A stretch of 64,000 nucleotides of DNA from Verrucomicrobiota bacterium (GTDB lineage Bacteria > Verrucomicrobiota > Verrucomicrobiia > Opitutales > Opitutaceae): the NCBI GenBank assembly GCA_023430825.1, contig JAEYYL010000003.1, positions 10,836 to 74,835 of the forward strand, in the 5' to 3' direction. Numbering within the stretch: position 1 is the first letter of the stretch; every line of letters begins with the position of its first letter. This document shows positions 17,571 through 27,409 of this stretch, piece by piece. Position numbers and translations under genes: made by a program. The notes under the pieces are model-generated. The model made no database searches. It worked only from the letters and a program-made list of their open reading frames with translations, and had not been told where the DNA came from.

Positions 17571-19220
17571 CTATTCGAGACCGGCGACCGGGAAGTCGGC
17601 GGGGTGTTCGACGCTGAATTTCAACGGGAGCTCGCGCTTTTCGCCCGGTTTCAATTCGAGCGTCCATTTGAGCGTGCCGCCCGCATCCGGTTTCATGTGG
17701 CGTTCGTCGGGGGCGAGTTGCTTCACGACGATCCGTTCGTGGCGTGAGACCGGGAGCTGATCGTGCACGACGACGGTTTCGACCGTGGGCTTGTTGTTCT
17801 GGACGCTGATCGTGACGTCGTAGGTGATGCGCTTGCTCTTCGTGACCAGGCCTGTGTCCTCGGTGAAGCGCTGGTTGAGCTTGCGTGTCACGGCGATGGC
17901 TTCGTCGGCGCCGAGGGCGAGATCGAATTTTTCACCGGGCATGACGGTGCGGAGTGAGCTGGTGGCGACGAAGGTGTCGTCGAGAAACACGTTCATCGCG
18001 CCGGCGAGCAGCGGAAAGTCGGAGGCGTGGGTCACCGCCGCGGAGAGAAAAGCACCGGGGAGCAGTTTCGGCGTGCTGCGGTAGCTGAGTGCGGCCGGTA
18101 ATCGAAGGGTGGTCACACTCACCTTGTGCGGGGTGTTGTTCGAGGGGATGTCGGTTTTCGTCGCGATCCGGAAAGTGGCGGAGGTGGCCTGGGCTTCGAG
18201 CGTGGCGACGGCGGTGGCCATGTCGCGCGGAGGGGCTCGTTCGGCGGCGAGGGCAGCGGCTGCGGGCTGCGGCCGGACATTTTTGTTCCGCGTGATCTCG
18301 AAGGCCGACAGCACGATCGTTTCCTCGGGCGCCGGTTGGTCTTGCTGCACGATCCACGGCGAAAGCTCCGGCGCGGCGCCGCCGAGCGAGGGGCGGGCGG
18401 TGGAGAGCGTGAGATCGATGTCGTCCCAGTCCTCGCCGGTGTTCTGGCGCACGACGCCGAAGTAGCCGAGTTGCACGGCGCGTTCGCCGCTGAGCACGCG
18501 GGCATCGTAACTCGGCGACCAACTCGCGGCCGGCACGGTGTAGCGGAGCGTCAACGCAAGTTCGCCGGGGCTCGCGGCGGCGAGGCGGACGGTCACCGTC
18601 TTGTAGCTTCGGCCGGCTGCGCCGCGTAGTTCCGCGAGCTGTTGTTCGAGTGCGGTGCGTTTGGCCTGCAGAGCTTCGCGCTGCTCGTCGAGCGTGCGCG
18701 TTTCGCTCGCGATCTGGCCGAACTGCTCCTCGGTGAAAGCGAGCAGCTTCAGCCAGACGTCGGGCGGGGTGAGGGCACCGGCGGCGTCCTTGGCCGGAGT
18801 CGTCGTGGAATTCTGGATGCGTTGCAGGTAGTCGCGCTGTTGTTGTAGGACGCCGGTGCGATCGTTCAGCGCCCGTTCTTCGCGACGGACGGTGCGGAGT
18901 TCGTCTTCGAGGGATTTTACGCGCTCGTTGGGGGTGAAGTCGACGAACGTGTCGCGGGCCGCCACATCGAGCAGCGTGGTATCGGCCGAGCCCTGCCCGG
19001 CGACCTGCAACGATTCGGCGAGGAGCAGGGAGGGAAGGCGGTCGAACGTGACCTCGACCTGACCGGGAGCGTCGATCGCGACGGTGGCGGCGCGGGTGAC
19101 GACGGCGCGGTCGGCGTAAACGGTGACGGCGGTGATGCGCGAATCGGCGGGGAGCGATGCGGCGGCGGCAGTGACGGCGGAAAAAAGCAGGGCGAGACAA
19201 AGCCGGAAAGGAGAGTTCAT
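17571..19220 (-). CDS. MuiA-type DUF4139/DUF4140 domain protein
   Basis: A secreted protein of 549 residues with a signal peptide (LCLALLFSAVTAAAA). The N-terminal DUF4140 domain reads ITAVTVYADRAVVTR and is followed by a coiled-coil stretch of about 100 residues (VKSLEDELRTVRREERAL to ALQAKRTALEQQLAEL). The C-terminal DUF4139 domain follows (YTVPAASWSPSYDARV, GEDWDDIDLTLSTARP). This family includes the mucoidy inhibitor A homologues, whose role is unclear. Start is the ATG at 19220; the frame is open further upstream but loses family similarity. Confidence 0.85.
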   Translation of the reverse strand: MNSPFRLCLALLFSAVTAAAASLPADSRITAVTVYADRAVVTRAATVAIDAPGQVEVTFDRLPSLLLAESLQVAGQGSADTTLLDVAARDTFVDFTPNERVKSLEDELRTVRREERALNDRTGVLQQQRDYLQRIQNSTTTPAKDAAGALTPPDVWLKLLAFTEEQFGQIASETRTLDEQREALQAKRTALEQQLAELRGAAGRSYKTVTVRLAAASPGELALTLRYTVPAASWSPSYDARVLSGERAVQLGYFGVVRQNTGEDWDDIDLTLSTARPSLGGAAPELSPWIVQQDQPAPEETIVLSAFEITRNKNVRPQPAAAALAAERAPPRDMATAVATLEAQATSATFRIATKTDIPSNNTPHKVSVTTLRLPAALSYRSTPKLLPGAFLSAAVTHASDFPLLAGAMNVFLDDTFVATSSLRTVMPGEKFDLALGADEAIAVTRKLNQRFTEDTGLVTKSKRITYDVTISVQNNKPTVETVVVHDQLPVSRHERIVVKQLAPDERHMKPDAGGTLKWTLELKPGEKRELPLKFSVEHPADFPVAGLE

Positions 19221-19528
19221 GGCAGGAGGAAGAGAGACTGCATAAAACGTCCAACGGTCCAACGGCGGAAATCTTAGGCGCGCCAGGAGGGTGGTCCGCC
19301 AGGTTCCGTGGGAGCGCGATTTTCCCGGAACTTCGCGAATCGGCGTGGACACTAACTCCGCCCGTGACGTGCCCCCTTCCTGAAATTCGGCCAGCGCGCA
19401 GGCAGAGGCTTGCCACAAGCCGAGCAGGAGGCTTGTCATGAACCCCCTTTTCACGGAGAAACGCTGAAATTTTGCCGTCGGCGGACCTCTTTCCGTTGCC
19501 CGGACCTCTTCACCCTCAGAACCCTGTC
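19221..19528. promoter_or_regulatory. Divergent intergenic region before the delta-60 protein
   Basis: These 308 bp separate two divergent genes and should hold both promoters. The sequence is mixed-composition; I see no clear repeat, RNA or promoter boxes. Confidence 0.3.
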
Positions 19529-22500
19529 ATGTTCATTGTTCCTGCTTTCCGCTTCGTGCTGCGCTTGATCGGCGTCGCCCTCGTCGCCTCCCTCACGCCG
19601 GCTCTCCTGGCCCAAAGCAGTTCCGCCGCGATCGACGGCTTCGATCCCAATGTGGACGGCAACGTTTACGCGCTCGTGGTGCAGCCCGATGGGAAGGTCG
19701 TCATCGCCGGTAACTTCACGAGTGTGCGCCCGAACGGCCTCGGCACGGGCGTCGCCCGCACCAACATCGCTCGCCTGCTGCCCAACGGCCACAACGACGA
19801 CAGCTTCTCGGCGACGGTCGGCGGCCAGATCAACGCCATCTCGCGCCAGGCCGACGGGAAACTCGTGATCGGCGGCCGGTTCACCAGCGTGAACGGCGTG
19901 CCCCGCAACCGCGTGGCGCGGCTCAATGCCGACGGCTCGCTCGATGCCACGTTCGACCCGAACGTCGGCGGCGGTTTCACTCCGGAGGTCAATGCGGTGC
20001 TCGTTCAACCCGATGGTCGCGTGCTGGTCGGCGGCGGGTTCACCACGGTGCAGCCGAACGGCGCGGCGACCGCGACGACGCGCAACCGCATCGCGCGCTT
20101 CCATGCCGACGGCTCGCTCGACACGGGTTTCAATCCCAACGCGAACAGTTTCGTGCTGTCGCTCGCGGTGCAGGCGGATGGCCGCATTCTCATCGGTGGC
20201 GGATTCACGTCCTTGCAGCCGAATGGCGCATCGGCCGCGACGGTCCGTCACCGCATCGCGCGGCTGAATGTCGATGGCACGCTCGACGCGTCCTTCGATC
20301 CGAAGGCGAACAACGCGGTGACCGCGATCGAGCCCTTGCCCAACGGCCAGATTCTGATCGGCGGGTCTTTCACGACGCTGCATCCCAACGGGGCGGAGAC
20401 GGCGGCGACGAGGGCCACCCGCATCGCGCGGCTGAACAGCGACGGCACGACCGATGCCGATTTCAACGGCTATGCCGACGGCCAGGTTTACACGATGAAG
20501 GTGCAGGCCAACGGTCAGATTCTGGTGGGCGGTTCGTTTTCCGCGGCCGGCGATGGGTCTCGGGCGTATTTCGCGCGCCTGCAAGCGACCGGCACCATGG
20601 ACTTCAGCTACAGTCCGGGGCCGAATTTCAACGTCTATGCGATCGGTCTCCAGTCCGACGGTTCGGCGGTGATCGGCGGCGGCTTCATCGCGCTGGCGAC
20701 GCGCGGTGGCACGGCGATGGTGCGGAATCACGTCGCGCGGGTGTTGTCGACGGGGGTGCTCGATGCGAATTTCAATCCGGACGCCAATGGCCGGCTGCGC
20801 ACGATGGCCACGCTGTCGGACGGACGGATTCTCGTCGTCGGTGCCTTCAACTCGATCGGCGGCGTCACGCGTTACGGAATCGCGCGGCTCGAGGCGAACG
20901 GCGCGCTCGATCCCACCTTCAATGCGGATATCGACGGAGGACAGGTGTCGGTCATCCTCGAACAGAGCGACAAGAAGATCCTGCTCGGCGGCGCGTTCAC
21001 CCGGGTAAACGGCGCCGCGCGCACCAATTTCGCCCGCCTGAACGCGGACGGCACCCTGGACGGTGACTTCAATGTCGCTTTCGACAGCACCGTAAACGCG
21101 ATCGTGCAGCGGGCCGACGGGAAGCTGCTGGTCGGCGGCGCCTTTTCGAGTCTGCTCGCTCACGGCGCCACCACCGCCACGGCTCGGTCCTATATCGCTT
21201 TGTTGGATACGAATGGCACCCACGACACCGGCTTCCTGCCGTCCACGGATGCGGCCGTCAGGGCCATTGCCCTACAGGGCGACGGCAAGATCATTCTCGG
21301 CGGCAGCTTCATGCGGGCGTCGGGGCATCAGGTGAACGCCATCTTCGACCGGATCGGCCTCGTGCGGCTCAACACCAACGGGACGATCGACGAAGGCTTC
21401 AATCCCGCGGTCATCACCGGTGGGTCCAGCGTCGGCAGCGTGTTTGCGATCGCCGTTCAGGCGGACAACAAGATCGTGGTCGGCGGCGATTTCGACGAAG
21501 TGCTGCCGAGTAACGGCACGACCCGCGCAGCCCGGGCGAATCTGGTGCGTTTCAACAACGACGGCACGCTCGACACCGATTTCGATCCCAACCCGAACGA
21601 CCAGGTTTTCTCCATCGCGCAACAGGCCGACGCCAAACTCCTGATCGGCGGGCGGTTCACCACGCTCCAGCCCGACAAGACCGGCGACGTGCATACGCGC
21701 AATTTCGTCGCGCGCCTGCAAGACAACGGAGATGTGGACGCGGCCTTCAACCTCGACCTCGACGTCATCCCCGGCAACCAGGTCGTGAAAGTTCTGCCGA
21801 CCAGCGGCGGCCAGGTTCTCGTCGGCGGCGCCTTCAGCACGCTCAACACGTCCAACGCCGCGACGCTCGTGCGGCGCGACCGGCTCGTGCGGGTGAACAA
21901 CGACGGCACGGTCGACTCGGCGTTCAACGCCGGACTCGCCTCGGCCACGGGCGCGCCGATTCAGGCGCTGTCGGTCCAGTCCGATGGCCGTCTGATCGCG
22001 GCGGGCAGCTTCACGGGTTTCGGCGGCACCGCGGCGACGAATCTCGCGCGTTTCAATCTCGATAGCTCGCCGGACGTTTCCTTCACCCCCGCCGTCGACG
22101 GCCCCGTCTATGCGGTCGCCCAGCAGTTGACCAAGGGCGAATCCGTGCTCACCCCGCGCAGCGGTTTCGCGGTGCTCGAGAACAACGGTCTGCTGCGGCC
22201 GGGCTTCGCCGTTCCCGCCGACGTCGGGCTGCCCACCATCTACACCATCGTCGTCCAGTCGGACGGGAAGCTCCTGATCGGCGGCACCGGCTTCACGGTT
22301 CCGGGCGGCGGCACCAGCCTGGTGCGGCTGAATCGGGATGGCTCCCTCGACACCACTTTCAAGCCGCAGACGAAGGGCGACGTTTATGTGATCGTGCCGC
22401 TCGCCGACGGCAAATTCCTCGTCGGCGGCGCGTTCAACAAGGTCGGCGATGTCGACCGCTACCATCTCGCCCGGCTCAACACCGACGGTTCGCTCGACAC

Positions 22501-25486
22501 GGCCTTCACCGTTAATCTCAGCGCCTCGGGCGCGGTCTTCACGATCGCGCTGCAAGCTGACGGACGCATCCTGCTCGGTGGTTCCTTCACCTCGATTCAG
22601 GCTTCGCCGACCGCCACCACGGTCACGCGCGCGTATGCGGCGCGGATCGCTGCCGATGGGACGGTGGACGCGGCGTTCGATCCGGCCTTCAACGCCGCCG
22701 TCGACCGGATCATCATCCGCGCGGATGGAAAAATCCTCGCGTTGGGCAGTTTCTCCACGGTGCGGCCGAATGGCGCCAGCACAGCGACCAATCGCGCGTT
22801 CGCGGCGCAGTTCAACGCCGACGGGTCGTTCGACAGCAGCTTCGACCTGAAGCTCAACAGCACGGCCAACGAGGCCGTCGTCGAGGCGAACGGCAACATC
22901 GTGCTCGGCGGCTATTTCACCCGCATCCTGGATCAGTCGCGCAACTTCCTGGCGCGTATCACGCCCAACAATACGCTGGAGCCGTTCAACCCGAATGCCA
23001 ACGGCCCGGTCACCAGCCTCGCCCGGCAGCCGGACGGGAAGATCCTCGTGTCCGGTCTTTTCAGCGCCCTGCAACCCAACGGCACGATCTATGATCCGGC
23101 GCTCGCCGTTCCGCGCAACCGGGCCGTCCGGCTCGAGGTCGACGGCACGGTCGATCCCACCTTCAACCCGAATTTCAACGGCGACGTCACCGGACTCGTC
23201 CTCGGGACGGACTACATTGCCGCGTTCGGTGCGTTCAACGCCCTGCAACCAACCGGCGGGCTCTTGGTCGGCGGTGCCTTCGGGGCCGTCAACGGCGTCG
23301 CCGTCCGCAATCTCGCGCTCTTCGGTCGCGATGGCTCGATCAGCGCCACCTTCCTGCCGAATCCGAACGGCACCGTTTACGCCGTCCTGCCGCTGACGAA
23401 CGGCCAGACCGTGATCGCCGGGGCGTTCACCGCGGTGACCGAGACGGAGCGCAATCGCGTGGCCCGCTTCACCGCCGGCGACGAACTCGATCCGACCTTC
23501 AATCCCAACGTCGACGGCGATGTTTACGCCCTGGCGCTGCAAGCTGATGGGAAGCTCCTCATCGGCGGCAGCTTCACGAGCGTAGGGGGCACCGGCCGCA
23601 CGAACCTCGCCCGGCTGAACGCCGACGGTTCGCTCGACGGATCGTTCGCTCCCGGGCTTGCCGGCGCGGTCCATAATATCCTCGTGCAACGCGATGGACG
23701 CGTGCTGATCACCCAGGAAATCTCCGACGGCAGCAATGCCCTGCTTCGGTTGAATGCCGACGGCACGACCGACGGCAGCTTCAACGCGGCGAACAACGGC
23801 ACCGTGCGCGCCATCGCGCTGCAGGTCAGCGGGCACATCTTCGCCGGCGGTAATTTCACCGCGATCGGTGGCGGCTCGCGCGCCAATCTCGCGCGATTGA
23901 ACGCCGACGGTTCGCTCGATCCATCGTTCACCGCGGCTCCGAACGGCCCGGTTACGGCGTTGTCGATCCAGCCCGATGGCAAGCTGATCCTCGGCGGCGA
24001 ATTCAACGCCGTCGATGACGTGCCTCGCTTCGGCATCGCGCGTGTTGGCACCTCCAGCGTCGCGTCGGAAACGATCACGGTCGATGCGACCCGCACCGCC
24101 ATCACTTGGGTTCGTGGCGCCAGCGCCGCGGAGATTAGCGGCGCAGTGTTCGAAAGCTCGAGCGATTACTTCACCTGGACGGTGCTCGGCACCGGTTCGC
24201 GCGTCGGGGCCACCGGCAACTGGCAGCTTTCGAACATCACCCTGCCGACGACGACGCGTTTCTATGTGCGCGCGCGGGGTGTCGTGCCAGGCGCTCCTCG
24301 TGGTTCGTCCGGCGCCGTCACGGTGCAGACGCAGTTCTACGCGAGCAGCGTGGCGTCCACTCCGCCGCCGGCCGTCACCAGCCCGAGCATCGTCGGCGCC
24401 ACCGTTGGTTCCAGCTTCCACTACGCGATCGAAGCGGACGGCCAGCCTGCCACCTATTATGTCAGCAGCCTTCCGCCGGGACTCGTTTACGATCCGGTCA
24501 CCGGAGTGATTTCAGGCACGCCGACGCAGGCGGGCGTTTATACCTTCATGGTCTATGCCGGCAACGTCGGAGGCCAGGGTGGCCAGCCGCTGTCGATCTA
24601 CATCGCGGCTTCGGCGGCGAATCCCCCCGGGAACGGCAAGTTGATCAACATTTCCGTCAACGCGCAGGTGACCTCCACCGAACCCATCATCGCCGGTTTC
24701 GTGATCGCCGGGCCGCTACCGCAAACGGTGTTGCTGCGCGCGGTCGGTCCGACCCTCGCCCCGGTCGGCGTTGCCAACCCGCTCGCGGAACCGCACCTCC
24801 GGCTTTACAATGCCTCCAACCAGGTCGTCGCCGAAAACGCCGGCTGGGCCGATAGCCCCACGCTCGCGGCGACGTTCGCCCGGGTCGGTGCCACGCCTCT
24901 TCTCGAGGGCAGCAAGGACGCCGCGATGCTGGTGACGCTCGCTCCCGGCCCCTACACGATGCATGTGTCGTCCGCGACCGGTGCGAGTGGCACGGCGGTG
25001 GCCGAGGCCTACGATGCGAGCGAGGACGCGTCGCGAACCTGGCCGCGCCTCGTCAACATCTCCGGTCGCAGCCTGATCGACGACAACAACACGACCGCGA
25101 CCGGCGGCTTCGTGATCGTCGGCAGTAGCACGCCACGCCGCGTCTTGATTCGCGGCGTCGGCCCGGCGATGGCCGGCGCCGTGACGAACGCGTTGGCCGA
25201 TCCTACGCTCAAGCTCTATCGTGTGACGAGCGGCATGCCGGTTGTCATCGCGAGCAACGACAACTGGGGCACGCCGGTGACGGTTGACGCCCAGCATCCG
25301 CCCGCGACAGCGGCCGAGTTGACGGCGGCGGCGGCGACTGTGGGCACGGGCGCTTTCGGCGCCGGCAGCGCGGACGCGGCGATCATCGCCACGCTTCCGC
25401 CAGGTCTCTACACCGCCGAGGTCGGTCGCTCGGGCAGCGCGAGCGGCAGCACGGTCGTCGAGATTTACGAACTCGACGTGCCTTGA
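19529..25486 (+). CDS. Giant delta-60 repeat surface protein
   Basis: A protein of about 1985 residues with a signal peptide (RLIGVALVASLTPALLAQ). Residues up to about 1510 consist of roughly 28 copies of the delta-60 repeat, each around QxDGKxLIGGxFT followed by NRxARLNADGSLDxxFxPN, at a spacing of 50-60 residues. Two copies are degenerate (near nt 22130 and 23700). A putative-Ig-like segment (YYVSSLPPGLVYDPVTGVIS, then GTPTQAG) follows at about nt 24400-24560. A tandem pair of related C-terminal modules comes last (VLLRAVGPTLAPVGV and VLIRGVGPAMAGAV). Such proteins are thought to form beta-propeller or beta-helix surface structures; adhesion is a guess. The ATG at 19529 begins the signal peptide. 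A hairpin follows the stop. Confidence 0.9.
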   Translation: MFIVPAFRFVLRLIGVALVASLTPALLAQSSSAAIDGFDPNVDGNVYALVVQPDGKVVIAGNFTSVRPNGLGTGVARTNIARLLPNGHNDDSFSATVGGQINAISRQADGKLVIGGRFTSVNGVPRNRVARLNADGSLDATFDPNVGGGFTPEVNAVLVQPDGRVLVGGGFTTVQPNGAATATTRNRIARFHADGSLDTGFNPNANSFVLSLAVQADGRILIGGGFTSLQPNGASAATVRHRIARLNVDGTLDASFDPKANNAVTAIEPLPNGQILIGGSFTTLHPNGAETAATRATRIARLNSDGTTDADFNGYADGQVYTMKVQANGQILVGGSFSAAGDGSRAYFARLQATGTMDFSYSPGPNFNVYAIGLQSDGSAVIGGGFIALATRGGTAMVRNHVARVLSTGVLDANFNPDANGRLRTMATLSDGRILVVGAFNSIGGVTRYGIARLEANGALDPTFNADIDGGQVSVILEQSDKKILLGGAFTRVNGAARTNFARLNADGTLDGDFNVAFDSTVNAIVQRADGKLLVGGAFSSLLAHGATTATARSYIALLDTNGTHDTGFLPSTDAAVRAIALQGDGKIILGGSFMRASGHQVNAIFDRIGLVRLNTNGTIDEGFNPAVITGGSSVGSVFAIAVQADNKIVVGGDFDEVLPSNGTTRAARANLVRFNNDGTLDTDFDPNPNDQVFSIAQQADAKLLIGGRFTTLQPDKTGDVHTRNFVARLQDNGDVDAAFNLDLDVIPGNQVVKVLPTSGGQVLVGGAFSTLNTSNAATLVRRDRLVRVNNDGTVDSAFNAGLASATGAPIQALSVQSDGRLIAAGSFTGFGGTAATNLARFNLDSSPDVSFTPAVDGPVYAVAQQLTKGESVLTPRSGFAVLENNGLLRPGFAVPADVGLPTIYTIVVQSDGKLLIGGTGFTVPGGGTSLVRLNRDGSLDTTFKPQTKGDVYVIVPLADGKFLVGGAFNKVGDVDRYHLARLNTDGSLDTAFTVNLSASGAVFTIALQADGRILLGGSFTSIQASPTATTVTRAYAARIAADGTVDAAFDPAFNAAVDRIIIRADGKILALGSFSTVRPNGASTATNRAFAAQFNADGSFDSSFDLKLNSTANEAVVEANGNIVLGGYFTRILDQSRNFLARITPNNTLEPFNPNANGPVTSLARQPDGKILVSGLFSALQPNGTIYDPALAVPRNRAVRLEVDGTVDPTFNPNFNGDVTGLVLGTDYIAAFGAFNALQPTGGLLVGGAFGAVNGVAVRNLALFGRDGSISATFLPNPNGTVYAVLPLTNGQTVIAGAFTAVTETERNRVARFTAGDELDPTFNPNVDGDVYALALQADGKLLIGGSFTSVGGTGRTNLARLNADGSLDGSFAPGLAGAVHNILVQRDGRVLITQEISDGSNALLRLNADGTTDGSFNAANNGTVRAIALQVSGHIFAGGNFTAIGGGSRANLARLNADGSLDPSFTAAPNGPVTALSIQPDGKLILGGEFNAVDDVPRFGIARVGTSSVASETITVDATRTAITWVRGASAAEISGAVFESSSDYFTWTVLGTGSRVGATGNWQLSNITLPTTTRFYVRARGVVPGAPRGSSGAVTVQTQFYASSVASTPPPAVTSPSIVGATVGSSFHYAIEADGQPATYYVSSLPPGLVYDPVTGVISGTPTQAGVYTFMVYAGNVGGQGGQPLSIYIAASAANPPGNGKLINISVNAQVTSTEPIIAGFVIAGPLPQTVLLRAVGPTLAPVGVANPLAEPHLRLYNASNQVVAENAGWADSPTLAATFARVGATPLLEGSKDAAMLVTLAPGPYTMHVSSATGASGTAVAEAYDASEDASRTWPRLVNISGRSLIDDNNTTATGGFVIVGSSTPRRVLIRGVGPAMAGAVTNALADPTLKLYRVTSGMPVVIASNDNWGTPVTVDAQHPPATAAELTAAAATVGTGAFGAGSADAAIIATLPPGLYTAEVGRSGSASGSTVVEIYELDVP

Positions 25487-25492
25487 GTGACG

Positions 25493-25518
25493 AGGGCCGG
25501 CGTTTTTGCCGGCCCTTC
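25493..25518 (+). terminator. Terminator-like hairpin after the delta-60 gene
   Basis: AGGGCCGGC (25493-25501) pairs with GCCGGCCCT (25508-25516) around a GTTTTT loop, followed by a weak T-rich tail. Confidence 0.75.
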
Positions 25519-25560
25519 GTTCAGTGCTAGAGCAGCTCACATAGAGTCGTAGCCGGTTGT

Positions 25561-25622
25561 AGGAGCCAGCTCGCAGGCGATGTCGATCGTTCGCACACCG
25601 AATCGCCTGCAAGCAGGCTCCT
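25561..25622. repeat. REP-like inverted repeat
   Basis: The left arm begins AGGAGCC and runs 25561-25581; the right arm at 25602-25622 is its reverse complement at 19 of 21 positions, with a 20-nt spacer. The form (GTAGGAGCC-type arms around GCAGGCGAT) is that of dispersed intergenic palindromes. A second GC-rich palindromic segment (GCGGACGC and GCGTCCGC, about 25776-25803) lies at the end of the next gene. The 317 bp between 25487 and 25803 hold nothing else recognisable. Confidence 0.75.
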
Positions 25623-25803
25623 GCCTCCCATCCGGCAGTGACTATAGCTTTCGTGAAAACGCGCTAGCTAACCGCAGGTGTCCGTGCCGCCTGCTTGGTT
25701 TGCGTAGGTGGCGCGCTTGTCGCCACGTTGCGCGCGAGCGCGCCACGGACGATCGCGCAGCCAGGCGCGGACGCCTGCCGCGACGCATCGCGACGCGTCC
25801 GCG

Positions 25804-27324
25804 TCACCAGTCGTCGGACCGAAAAGGCGCCGCCGGGAGCCCGGCGCCGTTGTAGAGATTGGCCACCGGCGCGTTGAACCACGCATAGCGCACCGCCACC
25901 GGCTCCTTCACTTTCGGCGAGGAAACGACGAGCGTGTTGCGCTCGATCCGCGCGGTGGCGGGATGAAATATCCTGTCGGCGCCGGCGATTTCGAGCGATT
26001 GCACCGGCCGGCCGTGCGCGACGAGGCCGCCATCGGCGTGCGAGAACTCCACGCGCATCGCCGGTCCTTCGCGTGATGCTTTTTCGAATACAGGCCCGAC
26101 GTGGTCGCCAGCGATCCCATACACCTGCGCCTTCGCGATGGCCGCGAGCCGCCGCGCGACCTCGAGCTTCCGCTTCGGATGGATGTCGTCCGGATCGCCG
26201 AGATCGATCGCCACGGCCATGCCGGTCGCCGGGAGCGCGAGCGCTTTGGTCTGCGCTTCGCGCAGTCGCGCCCATTTGCGCCCACCAGCCTCGTCGCTCG
26301 CATAGTTCGGGAGCTGCACGAAATAAAACGGCAGCGGCTCGGCGGCGGCGGGACGCCAGTTCGCGCGCCACGCGCGGATCATTGCGGGAAACAGTTCCGC
26401 GTATTCGGCGGCGCGGTCGGTGTTCGATTCGCCCTGATACCACAACACGCCGCGCAGCGCTGCCGGCTGCAGCGGCGCGATCATGGCGTTGAAGAGGCTG
26501 CCCGGGCGTTCGGGCGAATCGGGCGTGGCCGGTGGCGGGGGCCACGGCACGGCGTTTTTGGCGCCCGCGGCTTTCGCCTGTTCCTCCGCTTTCTGCCAGG
26601 CGGCCATCTCCGCTGGATAACGCGCGACGCGCTCGGGCGTCCACTCGCGCAGCGCGTCCTGCCAGCGGGTTTCGATCGCCGCGTCGAGCGACGTCGCCCG
26701 GCGTGCGGTGTCGCTCATCCACGCTTCGATCGGCGTGCCGCCCCACGAGCTGTTCACGATGCCGACCGGAACGCCGGTTTTGCGGTGAATTTCGCGGGCG
26801 AAGAAATAACCGATGGCCGAGAACTCGCCGACGGTGGCGGGAGTCGCCGGTTGCCAGCCGCTCGTGCGGGCGGTGTAGGCGGGCGGGGCGGCGACGGCGC
26901 GTTCGATCTTCAAATGGCGCACGAGCGGCAGGTCGATCGCCGCGAGTTTCCGTTCGTCTTCGTGCGCCTGCGCCACCGGCCACTCCATGTTCGACTGGCC
27001 GGACACGAGCCAGAGTTCGCCGACTACGACGTCGCGCACGGTCACAGTTTCCTTCCCCGCGACGATGAGATCGGCCGGCTCGCTGCTCGCAGCGAGAGCG
27101 TTCAGGTGAACGATCCAGCGACCGCTCGCGTCCGCGGTGGTCCTCACGGTCTGTTCGCGAAACGTCACGGCGATCTTCTCGCGCGGTGCGGACCGGCCCC
27201 ACACGGGCAGCGGCTGGTCGCACTGCAGCACGGCATGATCGCTGAAGAGCGGGGCGAGGGTGATTTCGGAGAAGGCGGCGACGGGAACCAGCATGAGCAG
27301 CGACAGCGGCAGGCGGAAATTCAT
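25804..27324 (-). CDS. Secreted sialate O-acetylesterase-type enzyme (SASA family)
   Basis: A 506-residue SGNH-fold esterase that would remove acetyl groups from glycans outside the cytoplasm. A signal peptide is present (LPLSLLMLVPVAAFSE). Family motifs are LAPLFSDHAVLQCDQPLPVWG, the nucleophile block VVGELWLVSGQSNMEWPV, GIVNSSWGGTPIEAWMS, and VLWYQGESNTDRA. The DIHPKRK segment (GDPDDIHPKRKLEVARRLA) supplies the catalytic Asp-x-x-His. Start is the ATG at 27324. Natural substrate is unknown; plant polysaccharide or sialic acid acetyl esters are typical for the family. Confidence 0.92.
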   Translation of the reverse strand: MNFRLPLSLLMLVPVAAFSEITLAPLFSDHAVLQCDQPLPVWGRSAPREKIAVTFREQTVRTTADASGRWIVHLNALAASSEPADLIVAGKETVTVRDVVVGELWLVSGQSNMEWPVAQAHEDERKLAAIDLPLVRHLKIERAVAAPPAYTARTSGWQPATPATVGEFSAIGYFFAREIHRKTGVPVGIVNSSWGGTPIEAWMSDTARRATSLDAAIETRWQDALREWTPERVARYPAEMAAWQKAEEQAKAAGAKNAVPWPPPPATPDSPERPGSLFNAMIAPLQPAALRGVLWYQGESNTDRAAEYAELFPAMIRAWRANWRPAAAEPLPFYFVQLPNYASDEAGGRKWARLREAQTKALALPATGMAVAIDLGDPDDIHPKRKLEVARRLAAIAKAQVYGIAGDHVGPVFEKASREGPAMRVEFSHADGGLVAHGRPVQSLEIAGADRIFHPATARIERNTLVVSSPKVKEPVAVRYAWFNAPVANLYNGAGLPAAPFRSDDW

Positions 27325-27409
27325 GGGGTGCCCCGCGACGATTGCGCGCGCGGTGGGATTTTCCAGTGTGAAGTCGCGCGCTGGCACGCCGCTATCGCGG
27401 AGGAGTGGG

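Noticed and set aside
17932..19416. Minus-strand open frame of 494 codons overlapping the MuiA-type gene
   Set aside because: The product is almost wholly Arg, Pro and Ala, as expected for a shifted frame of a high-GC gene. The other minus-strand frame carries DUF4140 and DUF4139 motifs.
19600..24050. Regularly spaced repeats that might suggest a CRISPR array or satellite
   Set aside because: The repeats are imperfect, 150-180 bp apart and in one coding frame; they encode delta-60 repeats.
21272..24421. Minus-strand open frame of 1049 codons inside the delta-60 gene
   Set aside because: It is the antisense shadow of a high-GC repetitive gene. Its product is Arg/Glu/Gly-rich with no start context or family motif, while the plus-strand frame has clear delta-60 repeats.
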